Part shown: positions 6,927-12,391 of the stretch, in pieces
How the letters are laid out: every line of letters starts with the position of its first letter
Numbering within the stretch: the stretch's first letter is position 1
Source of the DNA: Symbiodinium natans
Taxonomy: Eukaryota; Sar; Dinophyceae; Suessiales; Symbiodiniaceae
Length of the DNA: 12,391 bases
NCBI GenBank assembly: GCA_905221605.1
Contig: CAJNDS010000235.1
Coordinates: forward strand, 178,796 to 191,186
Direction of reading: 5' to 3'
Program-made: the position numbers and the translations under genes
The notes under the pieces: generated by a model
The model's database searches: none
What the model was told of the DNA's origin: nothing
The model's input: the letters and a program-made list of their open reading frames with translations, nothing else

Positions 6927-7036
6927 CTGCGATCATAGAGACCCACTGAAGGGTAAAGGGTTTACGCTTTAGGGTTCAGGATCAACCGCATGGTCCGTTG
7001 AGTGCATGGCGGTCTAAGGCCAAAACCTGGGTTCAG

Positions 7037-7116
7037 ATTTTCCGCGTCACGCGGACGGACGCTGCGGCGAAGAGAAAATATGGCGACTCGGGGACCAGTG
7101 TTGAGGGCGAGCTGGG
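7037..7116 (+). CDS. Tentative exon 1 of the PIN-domain gene
   Basis: It follows GGTTCAG and ends at GG|gtatag. It reads IFRVTRTDAAAKRKYG then DSGTSVEGELG. Its two leftover bases complete a glycine codon with the first base of exon 2. The same frame is open back to about 6950 without an ATG, so the exon may start earlier or be part of a longer first exon. The minus strand is open too, which lowers confidence. Confidence 0.42.
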
Positions 7117-10100
7117 GTATAGAGGCTGGAGGATGTAGGGTTTAGGGTTTAGGGTTTAGGGTTTAGGGTTTAGGGTTTAGGGTGTCCTTAAGCGAAAATT
7201 GTGAAGACAACTGCGTGTGCTGGCTATTGCTGGCTGCATGCACTTTAGGTCCCGAAACCCTAAACCCTAAACCCTAAACCCTAAACCCTAAACCCTAAAC
7301 CCTAAACCCTAAACCCTAAACCCTAAACCCTAAACCCTAAACCCTAAACCCTAAACCCTAAACCCTAAACCCTAAACCCAGAATCCGAAACCCCGCTCCA
7401 ACAGGGAATCCGAAGCTTTCAGGGCTCAGTGGGACATGGCCGAGTCGGGTTTGCTGTACGTGGATGGCCTCAACATCTCGCGCCGCTTCTTTCCGTGGAA
7501 GGACCCGGGATCCCCCCAAAAGTCCCACCAAGGGTTTAGGGTTTAGGGTTTGGGGTTTAGGGTTTGGGGTTTAGGGTTTGGGGTTTAGGGTTTGGGGTTT
7601 AGGGTTTGGGGTTTGGGGTTAAGGGTTTAGGCTTGAGGACCCGCGAAACCCTCAGACCCCATTGAACCCTAAACCCGCCACGATGCCCCCCAAAGCCCCT
7701 CCACCCTAAACCCCGAAGCTCGAAGACCCTACACCCGAGGCCCGAAAGAACCCGGAGCCCCAAGACCTAAACGAGGACACCAGAGCAGGCCCTTATTCCT
7801 GTTTTTTGTGTTGGGGTCTGGCCTTATAAGCCTGCTTGAGCTTTACATCCGAAGTCCCTGAACGCCATGGAAGGTTGAGAGAAATTGTCTGGGGTTTAGG
7901 GGTTTCGGGGTTTTTGGTTTGTGTCCGGGGCGGGGTCGCTGGCGGCCGGCTTTGGGCGAAAGTTTAGGTTTCTGCTTTGGGTGCCTCGGTTGGATCTTTG
8001 GCATGTTGGGCCTTTTTGTGGCGGTTTGGGCTTGCTTGTTGTCTTGGTGTTAGGGTTTAGGGTTTCGGGTTTCAGGCCCCAAGCCCCCGAACCCAGAGCC
8101 TGGTCTGCGAGTCGCTTCCCTTAGAGTTTGTAGGGTCTTTGGTCTTCAACCCTGAACCCTAAATCCTAAACCCTAAACCCTAAGCCCTAAACCCTAAACC
8201 CTAAACCCCAAACCTAAACCCCACACCGCAGCAGAGGGGCTTTAGGGTTTTTCCGGGTTTAGGCTAGGGATGCTCTCGGCAGGAGAACTGGGACCTGAGT
8301 CGGTCCTTTCGGAAGGCAGATGGGTTTAGGGCTTAGGGTTTAGGCTTTTGGGGTTTGGGGTTTAGGGTTTAGGGTTAGGGGAGATGCAGTGTGGGAGGGG
8401 GCGGGACGAAGAGAGGTACCACTATAGGAGAATGAATGGGGGTTGTGTGAGGATTGCTGTAGAGATCCCACTGCTTAAAGCCTCTATTTTGGGATGTTCC
8501 TCCTTGTACTGACTGTCCTGATTAGGGATTGTAGGGGGTACTGTAATCCTTAATAAGGACTGTAAACATAAGTACAATATGGGGAACATCCCCACCTCTT
8601 TCGCAAGCCCCAGACTCTAAACTTCAGACCCTGAATCCCAAACACCAGACCGTAAATCTAGGCCCAGTTGAGATGGGCAGTTTCCGCATGTACCCGTCTA
8701 CTACCCTTAGTGGTCTTGAATACCCCTTACAGAAGCCTTATATGTGAACTCATGTCCTGAAGTTGTCTGAACCCTAAAATCCCGAAACCCCAAAAAAACC
8801 CCAAACCCGAAACCCGAAACCCCAAGCCCCAAACCCCAAATCACGTACTAACAGTCCTTAATGGGGATTATCGTACCCCCCCCTACTATGATCCCTCTTA
8901 AGGACTGTCGGTCTGAGGGGGAGCATGGAACATCCGAAGGTAGGCCTAGTTTTGGGAAGTAGCCTGTAAGGATGCAGTTTGTCATACCGGGGAGGGTTCC
9001 CTAAACTCTGGGGTTTAGGGTTTTGGGTTTTGGGTTTGGGGTTTGGGGTCTATAGAAGTTGTAGTAGGGTTTGGGTCCGAAGTTTTTGGGCGGGCTTTGT
9101 GTGTTGTGTGTTTTCTCTGCTGTGGAGTTTGTATCGGGACGGGGGAGCCTTTTGAAGGGGGGGGGGGGGGGGGCGCCTCCCCTGGGGTGCGGGCCGAAAG
9201 TTTTGAGCGAGTTTTATAGGGTTTAGGATTTAGGGTTTATAGGGTTTAGGGTTTATAGGGTTTAGGGTTTAGGGTTTAGGGTTTAGGGTTTAGGGTTTAG
9301 GGTTTATAGGGTTTAGGGTTTGTGTCCGGAGGGCGGGGCTCTTTTGGGGGGGCCTCCGTTGGCCTGCGGACGGGGCTTTTTGGAGCCTCTCAGGGCCTTT
9401 CTGTCTCGGCTTGTCAGCTGCTTAGGCAAATAACTTTGTGTAAGTACATAATGGGCGGGAGTTTGTTTTGCTTCTGCAATGGATGAGGGTGGGGGGGGCC
9501 TCGCGGGGGCCTCCTGAGGCCTCCCCAGGCCTGTAGGGAACTTTAGGGCCTCCCAGTTCAGGAAATTTCTTACTTCGCCTTTAGTTGAACTTTAAACTTT
9601 TTGGGTTTCCTTATTTAGTAGGAAAATTACAGTTTAACCTTTTTTTCCCCTTGGTTTCTGGAGAAGTAAGAATTTGCTTAGCTTGCCCGTCTTTTCGACC
9701 TTTCGGTGCCTGGTTTTGGCGCCTCCTGCGGCCCTTTGGAGTCTCCCAAAACAAGCAACTTTGTAAGTTCATGATGACACCACATACAATTTCCATCCAA
9801 TCCGCAGCCCCACAAAGGGCTCCAACATCTTCAATCAAACGCTAAGAACCCCCCCCCCCCCCAACGAACTAATAAAAACAAAAACCCAAAACCCCTCTGG
9901 CCCCACAAACCTCCCCCCCCCCCCCCCCCCCCCCCCACACCCCCCACAAGAAATGAAACAAAAGCAAAGAAACAAACCCCAACCACCCAAATTTCCCCCC
10001 GAGACCACCCAAAATCCCCTCTCAAAACCTCACAAGACCTCCTCAAAACACCAAAACCGCCACAAAACCCCCCAAAGCCAATATGCAGTTTCTATGCAAG

Positions 10101-12086
10101 ATTTCAGCAAAAGCAAAAAGCAAAACCCGGCAAAACCCGACAAAACCCCCCAAAACCTCGGACACAAACCCTATACAATTGCTGTTTGCTATAGACCTGT
10201 CCCACAGGTGGAAAGCTTCGTGGCGGCTGCAAAGAATGCGGGCTTCGAGGTGCGGCTCTGGGCTTTCTTTCGGTTCAGGGTTTAGGGCTTAGGGTTTACG
10301 GCTTAGGGTTTAGGGTTTAGGGTTTAGGGTTTAGGGATTCCAGAACTGAAGCTCATTGCAGCCTACACCGCAAACCTCTTCCGATCCCATCCGCATTTCC
10401 GACTGCGAACCCTAAGCTACTCTAACCCAAACCCCGAAATCCAAAGCCCTATGAGCCAAACCCTGTAAAACGCCATAGGCATTGTAAACCCTGGCTAGAT
10501 AGCCACTGAGCTCTTGACCCTACACCCTCTAGAGCCGCATTCCCACACCCTGCTCAAATCATCCTTCTCCCTCATGACCCTATATTCCCCTTGTTTTTTT
10601 AAATAATATTCTTGTTTACACAAAACCCAAGAGGACATTAAGAATATTATTGTTATTAAGGTTCTAAGGGGAGTGTAGTTTCGAGGTCAGCATCTTCCTC
10701 GATGCCTCGATCCAAAGCGACGAGTGCATGCGCAAGTGGCGCAAGCGGCGCGAAGTGGAGGTGAAGAAGATGAACCGAGGTGGAGGGTTTGGGGGCTCCG
10801 CTGCCCTTCTTGTTTCTGACCACCCCCCCGCCGCTTTGTCACCCTAAAACCTAGACCCTAAACCCTAAACCCGAATTAAACCCTAGACCCTAAACCCGGT
10901 TTTCGCGCTTTGTGTCTAGCAGTCCGGTGATTTCCGGTGGGCCTCTGGAGGGCACGTGCAGGTATGCCGCAGGGCATTCAGACGATCGTCGGAGATATGT
11001 TCCGGGAGATGGGGATCCCAGTGTATCTTGCTAGTCCAGTACGTTTTTTTTTTTTTTGTTGCTTCTGGGCTCCCTTGTGCTCTAACCAACCCTAAAAGGG
11101 TGCCCTTTTTATAGTATGGTTACTTGCTTCTGGGCTCCCTTATACAGTAGCCAACCCCAAAAAGGGTGCCCCTATTATGGTAGGGTTACTGAGCTACTGA
11201 GGTACTTTTCTGTTGACACCGACTTGGACGATGCCCTGGCGGCGTTTGCGGAGGCAGATTCCGCTGCAGTCCTCAGCGAAGACAGCGACTTCTTCCGGTA
11301 CGAAGGGGGCACCTTCCCCATCTACGAAGGTTTTGAGATTCTAGGCTGGCTTTTGGGATAGCTTGTGTTTGCCTTACTTGGGCTTATAAGGGACCCTGTG
11401 TATAAACATTTTTCAGAGGGTTTAAAGGCCAATCCAGGATTGTGCGGTCCAGGCTCGAGTTGATACCCGCTTTCGGCTGTCGGGAGTCTGGCGCCAAGAA
11501 GCGTGTGCTGGGTCCGAAGCCAACGATGGTTGGGAGGATGCCCGCCTTCATCGATGTGCAACGCACCGGCATCTACACTCGAGGGGCTTGCTCTCCACTC
11601 ACCCGGATGCTGGGAAATCCGCACGCGTGGCTTCGGCCCCTTCGCCAGGCCCTCTACTCGCGTTTCGGGCTTGGGGCTGTCCGTGAGGTCTTTCCGAGCT
11701 GGGACGCTCGCGCGGGGAAGGTTGTTTGGAGCAACGATGAGGTTCTGCCAGATGATGCCATGGATCACCTACTGGAGGATCCTGTGCTGGCCTTGCAGAG
11801 ATTGGTTCCAGATCTCGAGGAGCAGGTGCCGGCGGACGTCGACGCGGTGCTGCGCTGGAGGCACATCTTCGGAGTGCATGCTGTGGTTCATGAGCTGTGC
11901 TGCGCGGCAAAGGACTCTTCTTTGTTCCGCGCTTTGGTAGAAGATACGATCCTGGCTGCTTCGGCACCTACGAAGCGCAGCGGTAAGGGCAAGGGAAAGC
12001 CTGGCAAGAACGCAAGGAGCTCGGAAGGCCAAATTTCGATTCTGGGGAACCGAAAAGGCCTACGGAGAGCGAATCGCACTACATGA
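7037..12086 (+). CDS. Eight-exon gene for an XPG/FEN1-superfamily (Asteroid-like) PIN-domain protein
   Basis: Exons inferred: 7037-7116, 7423-7501, 8283-8318, 10208-10249, 10686-10779, 10962-11038, 11194-11329, 11419-12086. Joined, they give 403 codons and a TGA with consistent phase throughout. The product has VDGLNIS at residues 40-46, VSIFLDAS at 80-87, VDTDLDD at 143-149 and SEDSDFF at 164-170, which match in order the acidic metal-site motifs of XPG/FEN1-type PIN nucleases; a helical region (VESFVAAAKNAGFE) precedes FLDAS and a basic helix (KWRKRREVEVKKM) follows it. Residues 182-403 form a family-type C-terminal domain ending in a Lys/Gly-rich tail. The canonical second-site EAD is replaced by DTDLDD, so catalytic activity is uncertain; Asteroid relatives often lack it. 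Likely a nucleic-acid-binding or cleaving protein. The N-terminal start is not found; exon 1 is the least certain and exons 2 and 3 need GA donors. Confidence 0.68.
7117..7422 (+). repeat. Intron 1: TTTAGGG array facing a CCCTAAA array
   Basis: TTTAGGG units fill 7137-7183 and about eighteen CCCTAAA units fill 7255-7379, separated by a 70-base spacer. The two are perfect complements, so pre-mRNA would form a long hairpin within the intron. The intron ends at TTTCAG. Confidence 0.7.
7423..7501 (+). CDS. Exon 2: first acidic motif of the PIN domain
   Basis: After CTTTCAG the frame reads AQWDMAESGLLYVDGLNIS and RRFFPWK. The hydrophobic strand LLYV followed by DG is the usual first metal-ligand motif of the PIN/XPG fold. 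The only donor that keeps phase with exon 3 is AAG|gaccc, a GA donor; AGGA is present at both ends of the intron. GT at 7495 would break the frame of the next exon. Confidence 0.6.
7532..7630 (+). repeat. 14-base higher-order array (TTTAGGG TTTGGGG) in intron 2
   Basis: From about 7540 the units alternate TTTAGGG and TTTGGGG four to five times, giving a dimeric 14-base period, before ending in consecutive TTTGGGG. Neighbouring arrays are mostly monomeric. Confidence 0.85.
7783..7839. repeat. Imperfect inverted repeat in intron 2
   Basis: AGAGCAGGCCCTTAT and CTTATAAGCCTGCTTG are inverted near-complements around a 25-base loop. It is a weak fold-back candidate with one-sided bulges. Confidence 0.35.
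8150..8220 (-). repeat. CCCTAAA array in intron 2
   Basis: Nine to ten units with TCCTAAA, CCCTAAG and CCCCAAA variants, about 60 bases before exon 3. A short opposite piece (TTAGGGTTTAGGGTTT) lies at 8049-8066. Confidence 0.85.
8283..8318 (+). CDS. Exon 3: 36-base micro-exon (inferred)
   Basis: After CTCGGCAG the frame reads ENWDLSRSFRKA and ends before gatggg (GA donor). In Asteroid-type proteins a short WDL..F..-like segment sits between the DG strand and the helix VESFV, so residue order fits. Phase is zero on both sides. Splice-site use is inference. Confidence 0.42.
8323..8380 (+). repeat. TTTAGGG array at the start of intron 3
   Basis: Seven to eight imperfect units (TTTAGGG, CTTAGGG, TTTGGGG) beginning four bases after the exon 3 boundary. 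Confidence 0.85.
8491..8592. mobile_element. Fold-back element, 102 bases, in intron 3
   Basis: The ends GGGATGTTCC (8491-8500) and GGAACATCCC (8583-8592) are perfect inverted repeats. Inner segments GACTGTCCTGATTAGGGATT and AATCCTTAATAAGGACTGT also pair. The core reappears inverted at 8851-8908. No coding capacity. Confidence 0.55.
8851..8908. mobile_element. Second, shorter copy of the 8491 fold-back family
   Basis: ACAGTCCTTAA at 8851 pairs perfectly with TTAAGGACTGT at 8898-8908, and pairing continues inward for about 25 bases per arm with few mismatches around a CCCCC loop. The minus strand of the 8491 core has the same order of words (ACAGTCCTTA, GTACCCCCTA, AATCCCTAAT, AGGACAGT). A single GAACATCC remains at 8929, so the outer arm is partly lost. 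Confidence 0.5.
9008..9049 (+). repeat. Short TTTAGGG/TTTTGGG/TTTGGGG array in intron 3
   Basis: Six mixed units with seven- and eight-base spacing. Confidence 0.8.
9157..9173 (+). repeat. Poly-G run of 17
   Basis: Seventeen G in a row, followed by CGCCTCCCC. Length is prone to sequencing error. Confidence 0.9.
9213..9321 (+). repeat. TTTAGGG array with TTTATAGGG units in intron 3
   Basis: About fifteen units; four carry an inserted TA (TTTATAGGG), placed near both ends. GTTTGTGTCCGG with GGGCGGGG follows at 9321; a close match occurs at 7917, and a looser one at 9067. Confidence 0.9.
9330..9845. other. Intron 3, G+C-rich then mixed stretch; no supported gene
   Basis: It contains several AGGCCT words near 9515-9550 and a run of pyrimidines at 9640-9660. 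CAACTTTGTAAGTTCATGATG at 9760 resembles TAACTTTGTGTAAGTACATAATG at 9430. An 86-codon plus frame (9585-9845) begins in low-complexity sequence and has no family resemblance; I do not call it. Confidence 0.35.
9846..10180. repeat. C- and A-rich, G-poor tract with two poly-C runs
   Basis: Poly-C runs of 14 (9849-9862) and 24 (9913-9936) sit in about 330 bases that contain very few G or T on the plus strand. The minus strand is therefore G/T-rich and able to form G-quadruplexes. It ends shortly before the exon 4 acceptor and is intronic in the model. Confidence 0.85.
10208..10249 (+). CDS. Exon 4: helix before the FLDAS motif
   Basis: After CCCACAG the frame reads VESFVAAAKNAGFE, then GAG|gtgcgg. 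The short helix ending in AG(F/Y)E fits the segment just before the second acidic strand in XPG/Asteroid proteins. Phase zero on both sides. Confidence 0.6.
10274..10336 (+). repeat. TTTAGGG array in intron 4
   Basis: Eight to nine units with CTTAGGG and TTTACGG variants. Confidence 0.9.
10587..10671. mobile_element. A+T-rich fold-back element in intron 4
   Basis: AATAATATTCTT (10602-10613) pairs perfectly with AAGAATATTATT (10640-10651); outer CCCCTT and AAGGGG also pair, giving arms of about 30 bases with a bulge. The element ends only 14 bases before the exon 5 boundary. Confidence 0.45.
10686..10779 (+). CDS. Exon 5: FLDAS motif and basic helix
   Basis: The frame reads VSIFLDASIQSDECMRKW followed by RKRREVEVKKMNR and ends at CGAG|gtggag. 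The strand plus Asp (FLD) is the second metal-site motif; the long basic helix after it is typical of Asteroid and XPG relatives. It ends in phase 1. Confidence 0.7.
10842..10898 (-). repeat. CCCTAAA-type array in intron 5
   Basis: Six to seven imperfect units (CCCTAAA, CCTAGAC, CCCGAAT). Confidence 0.85.
10962..11038 (+). CDS. Exon 6
   Basis: After GTGCAG the two first bases complete a glycine codon, then the frame reads MPQGIQTIVGDMFREMG and IPVYLASP, ending at CCA|gtacgt (consensus donor). A helix followed by a short strand before the third acidic motif fits the XPG-I region (helix, G(I/V)P, strand). Confidence 0.7.
11059..11189 (+). repeat. Tandem duplication of 65 bases in intron 6
   Basis: Two units (11059-11123, 11124-11189) share TTGCTTCTGGGCTCCCTT, CCAACCC, AAAGGGTGCCC and GGTTAC at about 80 percent identity. 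A run of 14 T (11044-11057) lies just before them. The second copy ends next to the exon 7 acceptor. Confidence 0.8.
11194..11329 (+). CDS. Exon 7: third and fourth acidic motifs
   Basis: After TTACTGAG the frame reads LLRYFSVDTDLDDALAAF, AEADSAAVLSEDSDFFRY and EGGTFPIYE, ending at GAAG|gttttg in phase 1. VLSEDSDFF is the most diagnostic motif of the XPG/FEN1 superfamily; the position normally occupied by EAEAD holds DTDLDD. Confidence 0.8.
11419..12086 (+). CDS. Exon 8: C-terminal domain, basic tail and stop
   Basis: After TTTTTCAGAG the frame completes a glycine and reads FKGQSRIVRSRLELIPAFG, then about 220 residues to TGA 12084-12086. It contains NPHAWLRPLRQALYSRFGLG and VREVFPSWDARAGKVVWS, which fit the helical C-terminal half of Asteroid-like proteins. 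Residues 366-381 (TKRSGKGKGKPGKNAR) form a Lys/Gly-rich tail suited to nucleic-acid contact or nuclear import. It is by far the largest exon and free of telomere-type repeats. Confidence 0.75.
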
Positions 12087-12391
12087 AGGCCCCAAGATCA
12101 TCACTTTTCATGGATGTTGCTGCTTGCTTTGTCTTATCACAAAAAAGGACTGCATAACATCGGAGGCGGGACGGTGCAAGAATTTTTTGTTCCCAAAAAC
12201 ACCAATGAATATCGCAATCTGGTCGCAAAGCCGGGTAAACGATGTCTACATTTCGAAAGAATAATCGAAATAATTCCGAAAAGGAAATATCTTGCAAAAT
12301 GATTCCTTTCATCCAGATCGTGATATGGTGATTTTGTTCATTGAATTAATTTCAAAAATGAAATTAGATTCGAAAAGATAGTTATTCAAAT
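12087..12391. other. A+T-rich stretch after the PIN-domain gene; no gene recognised
   Basis: Base composition drops sharply in G+C compared with the preceding exon. TAATTTCA (12347-12354) and TGAAATTA (12359-12366) form a perfect eight-base hairpin. Frames of 62 codons (plus, 12114-12302) and 77 codons (minus, 12079-12312) overlap each other and show no recognisable motif. It may be 3' untranslated and intergenic DNA. Confidence 0.45.

Larger units (their letters stand above)
10250..10685 (+). other. Intron 4, bounded by an 8-base direct repeat
   Basis: TTCGAGGT occurs at 10244-10251 and again at 10680-10687, so the exact splice position is ambiguous but the joined sequence is not. The intron holds a TTTAGGG array (10274-10336) and a fold-back element (10587-10671). 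Confidence 0.6.

Noticed and set aside
9585-9845. 86-codon plus-strand frame in intron 3
   Set aside because: Low-complexity start, no motif, and it sits within an intron of the better-supported gene.

Overview
This window reads as nuclear DNA of a eukaryotic protist, most likely a dinoflagellate; this is inference from features, not a database match. The reasons are: short G+C-rich exons split by introns; an apparent mix of GT, GC and GA donor sites (GC and GA donors are known from dinoflagellates such as Symbiodinium); G immediately after many AG acceptors; a decayed PIF1-like helicase copy; and more than twenty interstitial arrays of the plant-type telomere heptamer CCCTAAA/TTTAGGG, which is also reported as the telomere repeat of dinoflagellates. 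There are no bacterial operons, Shine-Dalgarno sites, tRNA or rRNA genes.

Layout. Bases 2-250 hold the 3' end of a gene for a multi-pass membrane protein of unknown family. Bases 251-3350 are gene-poor: telomere-type arrays in both orientations alternate with unique islands of roughly 50-150 bases, a 57-base tandem repeat, a fold-back element and variant arrays (CCCGAAA, CCCTTAA, CCCTAAAA). A few islands look like small exons. Bases 3464-4264 are a 5'-truncated, twice-frameshifted relic of a PIF1/RecD-type helicase, preceded by a 21-base tandem repeat and followed by two tandem duplications. Bases 4440-7030 hold more arrays, microsatellites, a 111-base fold-back element and candidate exons, including one on the minus strand with good splice signals.

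The main gene lies on the plus strand from about 7037 to 12086. Eight exons can be joined with consistent phase into a 403-residue product (N-terminus unresolved). It looks like an XPG/FEN1-superfamily PIN-domain protein of the Asteroid type: acidic motifs VDG, FLDAS, VDTDLDD and SEDSDFF occur in family order, followed by a long C-terminal domain and a basic tail. Introns 1-5 carry telomere-type arrays, fold-back elements or homopolymer tracts; introns 6 and 7 do not. The exons stay clean, so the gene is probably functional.

After 12086 the sequence becomes A+T-rich and shows no recognisable gene. The most interesting theme is the relation between telomere-type repeats and introns: arrays fill most introns of an apparently intact gene, opposite-orientation arrays sit within one intron, and several intron ends share short direct repeats, as expected of introner-like insertion or end-joining repair with telomeric filler.
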